Positions 9,501 to 21,362 of a stretch of 64,000 nucleotides of DNA are shown here, piece by piece. Positions within the stretch are counted from its first letter, which is position 1, and each line of letters opens with the position of its first letter. The notes under the pieces were generated by a model. That model saw only the letters and a list, made by a program, of their open reading frames with translations, searched no databases and had not been told where the DNA came from. Made by a program: the position numbers and the translations under genes. This DNA is from Membranipora membranacea (Eukaryota > Bryozoa > Gymnolaemata > Cheilostomatida > Membraniporidae), in the NCBI GenBank assembly GCA_914767715.1, contig OU612070.1, forward strand, positions 21,874,025 through 21,938,024, read 5' to 3'.

Positions 9501-12477
9501 AGCAAGAAAGTCCAAATGCCAACTCCACAATCATTCGTACAGCTACAGCTTTTTCTAGTTAGGGTCTTACTTCTAACTAACTTCAATATAAGTTAATACA
9601 AGGTTATGCCCATGATGTAGGTTGATGTGATCTGATGGGGATTATTCTTGCCCCTGTTTAGATGAGAACCAAGTGTGAATGTGACTTGAGCCAAGCCAAA
9701 CCGCTTTGAAAATTACTAATGATGGTGAGATTGTGGTGCATAAAAACTTTTATAGGGAAGATAAAACATCCCTCTCTGACAGCATTTAAAATTTTGTTCT
9801 AGAACTGTAATTGTTTGTCATGCACCCTTGTTGGAATCTACTGGACATCTTTAAGTACCACCGTTACTCTTACTCTGACCACTTGCTGAACATTGGAGTT
9901 ACAGACACAAAAATCAACCATGATGAGTTCACTTTGCACCTATGTAACCCATCAATACAGGTCAGCTAGCTTTGCACAGCAGAAAATGAATTAGTTGAGA
10001 TAGGCCTGAGTTCCTGAACAGAAAATTGACTTCATCCGCAAATTGAAAAAATAATCAAATTCGAATCAATTGACCTCTTTTGTGGTTCCGCTGCTACATT
10101 TTATAATGTTGTAATAGTAAACAAAAATAGAAGGTTTGATCTATATGCCTACACATGCCGAACACAAATGATTGCATAGATTCAGTGGAACGCTCTGAAC
10201 TTTTCAATCAAATCATTCATTTTAATGAAAGGCAGTATTTTCCTTCAGGCTTGAATGCTATCGACGACGAATTAAGCAACCATTTAATTACTGTCCCTTC
10301 AGACTTGATTGAATGAAGTGAGTGGTCACCATGTAACGTGTGGGACGCATAACTTCCTTGTCACAATTGACATACCAAAGATACTGTCTGCACAACAACA
10401 AAAGACATGTATGTATGCTGAGTGACACATCAGGGAATAGTTTGGTATTCAACTAAATTCAGTCTAAAAACACCCTGAACCCGTCCCACAAATACCTTTA
10501 ACTCTTTTTTGACAATGATGCGTTACGCTCATATAAAGCTTCATTGATATTTGAGCATAAACCATATATGGTGTAACCCGATTGCGTACTTATTTTGATT
10601 TGAAAGGTAGTTAGTTATTGGATGTTTTGGTTGAAACGGTGTCATGTTATAAAAGCTTGCAAGCCAGAAAGTGGCCACTAGAGGATGGAAGACAATTTTT
10701 TGTCTCTTCGATGGCAATGGTGGGGTTCAACTGGTTAACAGTGAAGTGCAACTGTTGCCGAGGGCACTCAAGTTCTGGCCCCTAGATGATTTTATATGTT
10801 TATCAGTGATGCATTTCATTTGGATTGGGTTGCCAGTTATCACGCAACAGCCAAGCCCCTCTTCCTACATGTTTCACTGTCATCAGTCCGTCAGAGAGAT
10901 AGAGGTTTTAAGATCACCAGAACTTCGCACTACCCCTTTTATTACCAAGCAGTGACCACTATTGAGATGCTTATAGCCAAACTAACAAAATAATAGCACT
11001 CTGATGCCAACCCTAGTTGTGCAAGTTAGCCCCCCCCCCCCCCCCCCCCCCGTCACATCTGAGAAAGTGCCATAACCAGAGCTGTATCCATGGGTTTTTA
11101 ATTGGTAGGGCCAGGGGGGTGGGTGAAGGAGGGGCGCTCTAGGGCTTGCCTGCCAGGGGGTATGGGGGATTTCCCGCAGGAAAATTAAAAAAATCAGAGT
11201 CAGTTATAGGGCATTCCAGCCGTTTTTTGAGTGGAAATTTGACAAGAAATTGGATACAGGAATCTTAGGGTTACAGGGAAGGATATCATCTTATCCCTAC
11301 TGTGATCGATACTTAGAATTAAATAAAGTCGGCGAACATATTATATGTGGAAAGAGGATGCACAGTAAGAAATATAAAAAAACTTAATTGCTTACAGTGA
11401 AGAGGAGGATTAACAGTCATTCAAATAATGATTGAGTACCTATTATTGATAAACATAAATCGAGTCAATGTGTATTTATAAAACTTATGGCAATTTTTGT
11501 AGCTTTTTCAAAATTGACCTCCTGAAAAAGTGGTAGGGCCATGGCCCCCTGGCCCTACCTATGATTACACCACTGATCATTACCAACAATGGACGAAAAA
11601 AAATATAGCCTGTCCAAGACGTCGCTCAGCACCATTAGGAAGGAGTACTTCTAAAATATTTGTGTAGTTTTTCAAGGAGGAGAGGTATACACCCGAAGGT
11701 GCTGGGGGCTGGAACAATCAACAATGAAAGCTCCCCCAGTGGGGCTCGAACCCACAACTCCTGCGGCACTAATCGCCTGGCAGTGAATAGCAAGCGCGCT
11801 AACCGATTGCGCCATCTCACCATCCCCAAAATAGAATGGGTCGATGGCGCTGGCGATGGCGCTGGCGATGGCGCTGGCGATGGCGCTGGCGATGGCGCTG
11901 GCGATGGCGCTGGCGATGGCGCTGGCGATGGCGCTGGCGATGGCGCTGGCGATGGCGCTGGCGATGGCGCTGGCGATGGCGCTGGCGATGGCGCTGGCGA
12001 TGGCGCTGGCGATGGCGCTGGCGATGGCGCTGGCGATGGCGCTGGCGATGGCGCTGGCGATGGCGCTGGCGATGGCGCTGGCGATGGCGCTGGCGATGGC
12101 GCTGGCGATGGCGCTGGCGATGGCGCTGGCGATGGCAATGGCGATGGCGATGGCGCAACCTATATTTATTTTTGTTTAGAAATTCCCAAGATGTGGTTTT
12201 CTGTAAAACGGCTTTTGGCTATTGTCACTTAAAACGTGCAAAAAGTGTGTACTAAAGTTAAACTAAAATTGCTAACCTTGAAAAAGTCGACCCAGTTCTT
12301 AGTTTTATCATACTTGTCCTCATAGTGCTTGGCGAGCCTGAGCAGGTACTCACTCTGTGCCTCTGTGTTCTCAATACCCTCCTTCAGATACTTCTCCTGG
12401 AACTCATGCATCCAATCACCAAACACTGCTCCAGAGGACATTGCTCCCGATTCAATGCCTCCTGACAGCTCCAAATA
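3559..12477 (-). CDS. GlnD/DUF294-type nucleotidyltransferase-TPR protein with TQT motifs and two ZZ zinc fingers
   Basis: Exons (minus strand): 12477-12277, 9488-6644, 6400-6313, 6087-5934, 5659-5597, 5532-5414, 4316-4183, and probably 3673-3559; phases agree up to 4183. The first in-frame Met is at 12441, but an upstream exon is possible. The 948-codon exon carries a nucleotidyltransferase core ([20 protein letters not shown], with the G-S and D-x-E signature, then a further Asp in YGYQIDGI), a helical region like that of bacterial PII-uridylyltransferases, TPR-like helix pairs over roughly 500-850, and a disordered tail with TQT-type motifs. The next exons encode two ZZ fingers (C-x2-C, C-x2-C-x5-C-x2-C, His pair). 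The domain family is known from bacterial nucleotidylylation enzymes; the substrate here is unknown. The join of 4183 to 3673 is out of phase with the strongest donor, so the C-terminus is unresolved. The 2.8-kb first intron holds a hAT-like MITE, a SINE and a minisatellite. Confidence 0.85.
4479..4957. mobile_element. Foldback element with arms of about 200 bp
   Basis: The left half is repeated as an imperfect reverse complement in the right half. Outer arms share CATAGACTTAAT and AAACCTAGACAGGAC; inner parts share a stretch around GATGCTATCATTGATTTACTGT. The loop is near 4700-4740. It sits in the intron between the two exons of the second ZZ finger. No coding capacity; superfamily not assignable. 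Confidence 0.75.
11030..11051. repeat. Run of 22 C residues
   Basis: An uninterrupted C homopolymer lies just left of the hAT-like MITE, in the first intron of the nucleotidyltransferase gene. Its length may be unreliable in the assembly. Confidence 0.9.
11077..11575. mobile_element. hAT-like non-autonomous element
   Basis: The left end reads CAGAGCTGTATCCATGGG and the right end, reverse complemented, CAGTGGTGTAATCATAGG; both lead into GGTAGGGCCA. CAGTG/CAGAG ends fit hAT elements. The 8-bp flanks (GCCATAAC and ATCATTAC) agree at five of eight positions, so a target duplication is only weakly visible. A related end is at 19079-19153. No transposase is present. Confidence 0.6.
11686..11826 (-). 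mobile_element. tRNA-derived SINE, copy 1
   Basis: On the minus strand the head has an A box (TGGCGCAATCGGTTAGCGCG) and a B box (GGTTCGAGCCC) at tRNA-like spacing, followed by a tail ending near GGGTGTATACCTCTC. The near-identical copy at 16588-16752 shows that this is a dispersed element rather than a tRNA gene. Its right end runs directly into the 12-bp minisatellite. Confidence 0.8.
11838..12156. repeat. 12-bp GC-rich minisatellite, about 26 copies
   Basis: The unit GATGGCGCTGGC is repeated almost perfectly, with a few variant copies at the right end (GATGGCAATGGC, GATGGCGATGGC). A multiple-of-three unit with no stop gives open frames on both strands, none of which is a gene. It lies about 120 bp from the exon at 12277-12477, inside the first intron. 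Confidence 0.95.
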
Positions 12478-14719
12478 CTACACAGAATTAATTTACAGAT
12501 GCCTCATCAAATGTTGGTAGAAAGATGATAACTAGACTATCTAGACTGATATCTTCATCAATACTGCCAACTACATGCAGCAAAGCTAGTATTCCTGAAA
12601 TATCAACAATAATATATCTTCATATATTGAAGCAGTATTGGCAATACAATATAGGGGGTGTGGCCCTATGTAGTTTCATGTTCATTTTATGCATTGATAA
12701 CACAAGCGGTCCATGTTCACATAGATCAACTATCAATTTACTTTATTGGCTGCTTGGTGGCAGCATACAAACCTTTTTCTACTGGGCAGAAAACCGCTGG
12801 TCCTATTTCAGGGATGTACCTGGATCCTTTTGTGAATAGAATAGGGCCAGTTTAGGATTTAAAGTCATCAAGAGTAGGCAACTCTTAACTGTCCAGGCAA
12901 TTATGGCTTTCCAGAAAGCAACTGTGAAATGAAGTGTGTAATATCATTTTTGGTCTAGAAGGAAGAAGCTGTCAATTTAACTGAGATGTGGCACTTGCAT
13001 GTGCATGCACCGCTAGCCTGTGTGTTGGCTCTGATTGGTTAGGTGGTTGGTGGGTCTCTCCCCAACCCAACCCAACCAATCAGCGCCAACACAAATTACA
13101 AAACAAATTACCAATGATTATAGTTGGTGGATGCAAAGTTTTACGTTGTGGATAATGGTATACCATATAATAAAGAGATAAAATCAAGTGTGAAATATAG
13201 AGAAGGATAACATCCCTTACCTCTTAAGGTTGCTGGTTTCTTTTATTTTCTTGTTAGCCTTCATTATTGTAACCCTGAAGTAATTCATGTTATCTACAAC
13301 AGTAATTGCTTGTGATCATCAAGTGGCAGCTTGCTTGTGGTCGTAATTGAATGAGTGGTAACATTGGTGATTCAGTCACCCTAAAAAGACCCATTGTACA
13401 AATGTTGAATAATGGTTATTAGAAAGTAGTGGATTAATTTAATGTATTTGATAATAATTATCACTAAGGTTTGTGAAGCAGATAATGTCAAAAAATGAGT
13501 CTATCAATGTGCTCATATTGAAGAAAGTGTGGGTTTTCTCAAATTTGATTATTTTCAGTAAAGTCCCAATTTGGTACCAGGACGATCGTTTTTTTTACAA
13601 GAGTACATATTTGTTTCATGATTATATATTTTGTTCCAGCTCTATTTACCAATATGACCGTAAACCTCAACCATTTAGGTGTGTGGGGATGGCGTTAGGT
13701 AATGTTGAGGGGACAAATTTAACCTAGCACGAATACATGTAGCTTTTTAGAAAAAGTAATACTAGTTGTCTACTCGTGTACAAAAAGGAGAAAACTCTGT
13801 TACATACAACAGAATATTAAATTTGTATCAAGGCATCAGGGAGTCCGGGAAAAATACATCTGATGGCATGGGACATTGCATTGTTAAATGACTTGATGAT
13901 TCGTACTGATCAAAACTCATCTGGAATTCTGCTTAAACTCCGTTGATGTGTGTTCTGATTGGCAATCCTATCTTATTATACCCGTCACACAATCCCAAAC
14001 CTCTGATTCACGTGACTTGTAGCTTTAGGCCTGGGCTCAGATCTTCAATTCAAATCACATAAAACCATCCACCTGTCATACATACAAAATTGCAGACAAA
14101 AATAATGTTTTTTCATCCTATTTTATACAAATAGTATCTTATAATCCTCTAATATACATATTATCATATTATAGCGAGGATTATTATTTAAAGCATGGGC
14201 ATACCCGGTGAGTGATTGATAGGAGGTAACCAATGAGACAAGAAGATAAAGGCTATTTATGAATCGGTATCACCATCAGTCTATTACTTTTCTACCTCTA
14301 AATTAGACAAATCCAAACAGGACAAGGATTAATAAGATTACCAAATCTTAGACAGCCATTGATGACAGGACGGGCCAATGTAAGTTTATAAGTGGTAGTG
14401 ACATAAGTGACAGTTTTTTAGAACCAACCCCTTGATTATTGCACTAGCTCACACTTTTGTGTAAATATATTTTGATCCACTGATGTAACTCTCATACATT
14501 CCTGATGATTGCGACTTTTGTGAGCACCTGCATTGGGACAATTGGGTACACTCTGATTTCTGATACATGATACATGATACATAATCCTATAATAAAGATT
14601 ACAGTTCTAAAGCTCTTTAGGTTTGAATGATGGGTCATTTTGTAGACCGCAGCAGTTATAAGCCGGGATTAGCCACAGGAGGCCGACAAACTTTTATTCA
14701 ATTGTAACTAAAACGAGCA
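12478..14719. other. Intergenic region between two divergent genes
   Basis: The region between the 5' end of the minus-strand nucleotidyltransferase gene and the start of the plus-strand transporter probably holds both promoters. No TATA-like element could be assigned. A possible minus-strand leader exon (13264-13221, ATG to a good GTAAGG donor) does not match the phase of the exon at 12477 if coding, so it could only be untranslated. A small hairpin is at 13017-13095. Confidence 0.4.
13017..13095. repeat. Imperfect hairpin of about 80 bp
   Basis: The left arm (GTGTTGGCTCTGATTGGTTA) is matched by a reverse-complement right arm ending AACCAATCAGCGCCAACAC. Size and shape resemble a small foldback element. 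It contains CCAAT/ATTGG motifs in both arms, which is notable because the region lies between two divergent genes. Confidence 0.6.
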
Positions 14720-17700
14720 ATGAGTTTGTCTTCTTCGAGTAAGTGTGGGGAACAAGGAGTAGAACTTGATATCAAAGTAGGCAGTCACGTTGAAAACCAA
14801 AATACTTCTGATGAATTAGGAGGCAGCAATACACCATCTACAGCATCAGAAGCAGCACCAATAACAGGAGGCTATGTAGACGGAGGTGGGTAACCTATAT
14901 TAAACAGAACGGGAAGTATTTCAGTTTTATCTGTGTTTCAAAAGTTGGATAAGTTAAAACATGAGCAGCTAATGTATGTTATATTTGATCTGTGCACCAT
15001 ATAATTGTTTGCAGCGCTGGCAATGCTTGCCTGTCTTATCAGGGCAAACACTATCCATTTATAACTGTTTCGATCAGGGGCTGCTAGTAACAAAACTATC
15101 ACCTTTTTTGTTGTGCAAATTTCTGCTTATGAACATGTATTTACAGCAAATAATTGGTGATGATTTTAAGATAGTAACAGCTACGAATGAAAGAGAAGAG
15201 AAGGCCCAACAAGAGAGTCTGAAAATATAATGATCATTGTGACAATTTTTAAGAGTGATATAGGATTTGGTATTCAAACAGCACTTTTTTTAAAAGTCCG
15301 ATGTGACTTACGAAAAATAAAGAAAAATCAAGTGTGACCCTTGTCTCACATCTTAATCAATGGGCAGATGTACCCATTTATATGGTGTTATCTAGTGTTG
15401 TATGGAGCCAGCAAAAACGAAAATGAGCCGAGCCACTGAAATTTCCCTAAATTCGGGTACGAGTCGAGTCGAAAAGAGCGAGTGAAATGGATTTACATTA
15501 CGTCTTCATAAGTCGATGTCCTACTCCTACACTGTCTTCAGATATCACAATTTAAAAAAATGATGGATATTCATCCACTAATCACTAGTGCAATTAGCTA
15601 ATAGTACATGTTAAGTTTGATTCAGTTTGTAATATATCATCTAGACATAGTGAACTATGTTGAGACCAAGTTTCATCAAATTCTGTCAAGTATTTATCGA
15701 ATTAGGTATAGATGTCTGAAGAAAGCTTTATGTAGTGTTGTAAGCCGTTCATAATAATCACAGCAAAAGCATGACTTATAGCTATATGTTTTATCTTCGT
15801 ATAGTCTCTATTTCCGATAACATCACCTAAAATCCATAGCATAGCGTAGTGCACTAGGTCTCAGGTTCGAGTCCAGGTGCACGCAATATTTTGACCATCA
15901 CTCTAGTAGTTGAGATCCGTAAGGATGTAGAGCTCTGACCCAACTTGACCCTAACATGACCCAACCACAGAAACCCGAAACCCTGAATACAACACTAGTG
16001 TTATCTGATAAATCTCCTCGTATAGGTAGTCAAAAGTGCCGTTAAATAAGAACAAAATAGTGCGAAACAAAAATATATGATTGAATGGTTATAGACTATT
16101 ATTGTAGCATGTAATATTGAAATAAGACTCTTTCTTGGCCGAAATGCGTTTAGAGATGCTGCATAACGTAATAGGTAGATAATTAAATCCAGTAGAAATC
16201 ATATTGTTAAGCTAATCATTTGGGACATTGAGAAGAAAAATGATCTCTTTTGGGATAGCGATGTGCATGATGCGATATAAATATAGCATAAATTATAACC
16301 TGGACATCTCGTGTTGAAAATGTCATTAGTGTACACTGAACTGAAGTATTTATATAGAGAAGAAAAAGGTAGTTTTATATTTATTTAAATGAATTTAATA
16401 ATTTTATATATTGAATAAATGATTTTAATAAAAAAATTAATTAAAAATTTGAATATCAATAAATTCAAATGTTGAAATAATATATATTTTATCAAAAAAT
16501 AAAAAGTTGGATCAAACTTCATCTGGGCTTCTTGCATTATGCATATGTGAAAGTATTCTATTACTACTAGTATTATTCACAGGTATAGAAGAGGTATACA
16601 CCCGGGGGTGCTTGGGGCTGGAACAATCAACAATGAAAGCTCAGCCAGTGGGACTCGAACCCACAACTCCTGCGGCACTAATCGCCTGGCAGTGAATAGC
16701 AAGCATAGCAAGCGCGCTAACCGATTGTGCCATCTCACCATCCCCATTAAAAGAATGGGTCAATAGCGCTAATTAGATAGCCCGCTATTCACTACTCGGA
16801 GTTGTGTTCTCTCATCCCACAGCACATTCCAATCCACCATTGCCACCCTATGAAACACAGCGTACGTGTTAGGGTTATTGGCCTTACATGGCCCATTACT
16901 GGGACCCCCTGTAGTAGGTTTAGCTGTCTTTCCAGCTTGTCAGCATGTCTTTCCATGCTGTCACATGTCTTTCCATGAGTCAGTCTAAAACTATATTATT
17001 GATCATTGTGAAAAACTTAAAATAACAGCGAAACTTAAAAAAGAGGGAAAATTATATACTCACTATATTATAATCTTTTTCAGGTTATGGCTGGTTGATT
17101 GTATTGAGCTGTTTCATACAGAATATGCTTATGGATGGTGTTATAAATGCCTTTGGAGTAATCTATCTAGAAGTAACTGAATCGTTCGGGGCAAGTGCTT
17201 CGCAGGCGGCTTGGATCCTATCAATACAAACATGCACCCATGGACTTGTCGGTGAGTTTTAGATGTGTGAAGTTTGGGGCTGGTACTGTTTTCTGACCAT
17301 TCTCTCTATTTAGCCTGAAGTGATCAGAGAAACTAGAAACTTTTTTTTGCAAGTTTCATTTATAATTATTTCAATTCAATTTATTTCATTTTAGGTCCGG
17401 CCGTGATCTTTGTCATGCAGCTGGTTGGAGCCAGAGTAACAGTTATAATTGGATCCTTCCTGATAGCACTTGGTATTCTACTGAGTGCATTTGCCAAGAA
17501 TTATTACATCTTGTATGTTACATTCGGTTTCCTAGCGGGTAAGTGTCCAATATCAACTTTGTGTGTAGGTATCATCAACATTGGCTCACCAAGTAAGCTC
17601 ATTTGATCTATGTTTTATCCCATGGAAATGTAGTCTGTCATTCAAATATTTTTCAAGCCACCCTTTACTCTATTCAATGCCCAAAAGATATGTTAAGATA

Positions 17701-20700
17701 TGTTCAGTATTCTGGCAGGTAAGTCGCCATCATCAACTTTATGGGTAGGTTTGCTAACAAAAGCTGATCAGAGAACAAATTTAATTTGGTTTACAACATC
17801 TGGCGTTCCTACCTACCTATGGGATTCATGGCCTGAGCCTAACTACATGTTCAACAACAACGACAAAAATGTTACAGGCAAACATCATTGTCACTGTCAC
17901 AGTTTTTTAATGTTTTAACAAGTTTTTCCTGTGCCCCGGTTTCGGAGTTGCTACCAAATATTTTTTTTCTCCTCCCTGCACTATGACTGGACAGAGTAAT
18001 TTAGGCCTTCAGGATCTGAAATGGAAATCAATGTGATGAGGACACCATATGTTTGTAAGAAATTTTTTTTGTAGAGTGTTGAAATATACATAGGTCTTGT
18101 TGATGCAGTTTCATATTAAATTACCATTATGGACTTTTGTAGGTGCAGGATTTGGTGTGTATGAACAGATTGGTATGGCGCTGGTTAATCTCTATTTCGA
18201 CAAGAGAAGAGGACTCGCTAATGGAATAACAACTACTGGCACTGGGGTAGGCATCTTGGTGTTTCCTCCTCTCACTAACTACCTATTCTCAGAGTACGGA
18301 TTCCGAGGAACTTGTATAATTCTGTCAGCCATCGCTCTTCATGGAGTAATTGCAGGGATGGTTATAATAAGTCCTGAAGATGCTATCAAGCTCAGCAGAA
18401 ACGCCGAAACGACATCAAATGTCAAAAAGGATCGTTCCTCATTTAACGGAACTCAACCAGATATAGAAGTGAACAGACCGAAACCAGCTGAGAAAATTTT
18501 GGAGCCTGTGTCAACAACTAACTCGACAATCACCTTGGTTACCTCAAAACAAGAGATCATCACTGAAAACAATTCACAAGAAGAGAGTCATAACAGAAAT
18601 CTCTGCACACAGCTCAAATCAGCTTGCGATCTCAGCCTTTTCAGAAACTATAAGTTTGTTTTCTTTGCTTTAACTCACTGCCTGTTTTCTGGTGCATTTA
18701 CCGTGCCATCTGCATTTATGCCAGCGCGAGCGGTATCATTCAACATATCAAAGACTTACGGCAGTCTGCTTATTTCTGTGATGGGGTTATCGAGTATGAT
18801 CACCAGACCTCTGTGTGGGATACTGGTGGACTTTGGACCAGTGAAGAAGAGAAGATATCTGCTGTTTGTATTCTGGGTTACTATGGCTGGAGGTGTGACC
18901 ATGGTAAACTTTGGTGAGACGCTAGCTGCTCAGATGTCTTATGCGATTCTCTATGGGATGGCCACAGGTATCTAAAATTCTTTATTAGCTGTGTCTAGGG
19001 TAGTTTCCTGATCGAATTACTTTCATACTTTCTTTTGATTTAAACTGCCTCTGTATTTTTTTATTTTTTCTGAGGGAGACCCCCATACCGCCCCTCCCTC
19101 CCGCACCCACCCCACCTGGCCCTACCACTACAAAACCCATGGATACAGCCCTGTTTTGATTACAGATATTGCCTCTTCATCTTTTCCTTTTGGTATTGCC
19201 AGTGTCAGTGCAATGTTTCCATGGTTGCTTGTTCATATGTTATAGTGTTGTTGATGCAGGATGTACAGACATGCAATCTGAAAGTGCCTGTCATAGTATT
19301 TTATATTCAAAATTGTAAAACTTTATAACTCCTTGATGCAGCCTAGAGGTTGATGCGGGTTAATCGTCTGGGGTCTCACAAAACCAATCTAAACAAGATT
19401 ATATATAATGATTTAGTACATTACGTGGGTTATTTTCAAAGCTGAGGTCTGTGATATAACACTCTAAGACTTTAAATCTTGATCTAGGATATCCTTAATC
19501 TTTTACTCTTGATTATGTACTGGCTCAATAAATAAAACTTTCCGATTTCATAACTCTTGAAGCTCGCTTGAAGCCTCTCCGAAATAACTGCACTCAAATT
19601 CATCGAGGGTATTTTGTGCACAATTTGAATTATTATGCAATCAATGAGATCAACACAATGGAACGCTGTGTAATAATTTAATTTTTCAAACAATGATAAA
19701 GTCATTGACGTGACACTTGGAATGCATTTCCACTCAATCACTTTTATAACTTTCTACATGATGAAATTATTTTGCAAAAAAAACAGTAACTAAAACATCT
19801 ATCTATTCAGCTTACTCATTCAATCAACTAGTCATGTAAAGGTTGTGTGCATCTCTGAACTCTGTTTGAGACCCAATGAGGTCCGCCGTTGTAGTGTATT
19901 ATATTGTGTGTGTTTAACAAAACGTGTGATAGGTTGTAGAGAGTAGAGTGTGATGTATAAAGCGTGACCATGATTTGGGTTGATAATTCTTTTTTTTTTC
20001 TCCAATTTATCTACTTGGTCAATAAATTAAAACAGGCATTGGAAGTTGAATTTATAACTTGTCTTTCCAGCACGATATTTCTCTGGTGTAGATTAAGTAA
20101 TCAATTACCTTTTTAAATTTGTCTACTCAGAAATTTAAATTTATTTTATCTGAGGATTGGGGTAGTGAAACGAGCCCTCAGTTATTTGGTTGATATCAAC
20201 TTGTGGTTTTATAAAAAAAACTTGAAGTTCTTACATGTGAGCAGGTTCAGGATAACGCAATAAAGTCAATTTAAAGATGTTAAGATGCTAATATTATTGC
20301 AGGTGGGTATATAAGTTTAATAACTCTCAGTTTAGGAGATCTGATTGGATCGGAGAAACTTATGGCAGCGTATGGCTTAGCTAGCATGTGTATGACTCTA
20401 CCCACTTTACTGATACCGGCAGCATCAGGTTAGCTTTACTTCCATATGTAATATCATACTTAGTACTAGTGTCTTGAATAACATGGAGAGAATTGGTTCA
20501 CCAAAAGTCGTCTTTGGAAACGAAAAACAGCTGATGAAGATGACCCACGGCTAGCTGACAAACATTATGATGATTGAATAATTTTGCAAAGCCTTTCATC
20601 AGGTCAACAAAGTGGAGAAGATTTTTTGTACAGCTGAGTGAGTTGTTTTAATGTTAAGTGATCAGAATCTATTCCCACTGTGATTTGCCTGGTGCGTCCC

Positions 20701-20976
20701 TTGAGTTCTGTTGATCCATACCCACACAGCAGATCAATCCAATGCCTTGGCCTTGAAAAGATTTATTTTAATCTGAAAAGCAAAGACTGATCACTTAGTT
20801 TATTATCATAAATGAAACCAAATAATGCCAAGTATTTCCGATTTACAGGGTTTATATTTGACGCTACAGAGAGTTATCAGTACATATATTACTTTGCTGG
20901 ATCAATCTTACTCCTGGCTGCGGCTTCCCTGCTCCTAATACCACTTATTGAATTACTCAAGAAGAAAGCTACATGA
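14720..20976 (+). CDS. SLC16/monocarboxylate-transporter-like MFS protein
   Basis: Six exons: 14720-14885, 17084-17251, 17395-17538, 18143-18967, 20303-20428, 20849-20976, all joined in phase 1, giving 518 residues ending in a TGA. After a polar N-terminus of about 52 residues comes DGGYGW across the first exon junction, the hallmark of the SLC16 family before helix 1. YFDKRRGLANGITTTGTGVG in exon 4 is the second family signature (helix 4-5 region). About twelve hydrophobic segments are seen, with a long hydrophilic loop between the two halves at residues 240-320, as usual for MCTs. The predicted role is plasma-membrane transport of monocarboxylates or similar organic molecules; the substrate cannot be read from sequence. 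The introns hold a SINE (16588-16752), a tRNA-like fragment near 15845-15885 with B box GGTTCGAGTCC, and a hAT-like fragment (19079-19153). Confidence 0.9.
16588..16752 (-). mobile_element. tRNA-derived SINE, copy 2
   Basis: This is the same element as 11686-11826 in the same orientation, with a B box GGTTCGAGTCC and an A box around GATGGCACAATCGG. It carries a 10-bp duplication (TAGCAAGCAT) in the head. It is in intron 1 of the transporter gene, antisense to it. Here the sequence following the SINE (GGGTCAATAGCGCTAA) is single copy, unlike copy 1. Confidence 0.8.
19079..19153. mobile_element. Fragment of hAT-like MITE
   Basis: Reverse complemented, the right end reads CAGGGCTGTATCCATGGG and continues into GGTAGGGCCAGG, matching the left end of the element at 11077. 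Only about 75 bp remain. It is in intron 4 of the transporter gene. Confidence 0.55.
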
Positions 20977-21170
20977 CACAAGACCCCCAAATTAACAATA
21001 AGTGTGCTAACTTATTAAAACAGTGATATGTGTGATATCATGATTAAAATTAAGATATCCAAAATCAATAGCAAGCTATATATTTGAAATAGTTTACCTT
21101 GAATGTGAGTAATGGCATGGAGAATGGCAGCAGTGAAGGACTACTTGGCACTGCCATTAGAATTCACATT

Positions 21171-21206
21171 CACTAGGTTTCCATAATTCGAAGTACTTCG
21201 AAGTTG
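21171..21206 (+). repeat. Left terminal inverted repeat of Harbinger element
   Basis: It begins CACTAGGTTTCC and contains the palindrome TTCGAAGTACTTCGAA. Its reverse complement is the right repeat at 25865-25900; 35 of 36 positions match (A versus G at position 5). Shorter related motifs (for example TTCCCATGATTCGCAGTG near 21243-21260) follow just inside. Confidence 0.93.
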
Positions 21207-21362
21207 TCTATTCGTGCTGAATCCGAAGTGCTTGTGATTTGTGTTCCCATGATTCGCAGTGTCGCCCATGAGTTGCTGTAAGTGAGTGCGAAGTGTCAGG
21301 CTATTTAAGAAATGAATAAAATCCAATCGCTTGAACCTGCGCATGCGCTCTATTGCGCTGTC

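Noticed and set aside
11700-11826. A tRNA gene on the minus strand
   Set aside because: A and B boxes are present, but a near-identical copy with the same tail exists at 16588-16752 and the spacing is longer than a normal tRNA, so it is a SINE.
11635-12255. Long open frames of simple dipeptide or tetrapeptide repeats on both strands
   Set aside because: They follow from a 12-bp repeat without stop codons and overlap a SINE; no gene structure supports them.
13221-13264. First coding exon of the nucleotidyltransferase gene
   Set aside because: It has an ATG and a good donor but ends in phase 2, while the acceptor at 12477 needs phase 0. It could only be an untranslated exon.
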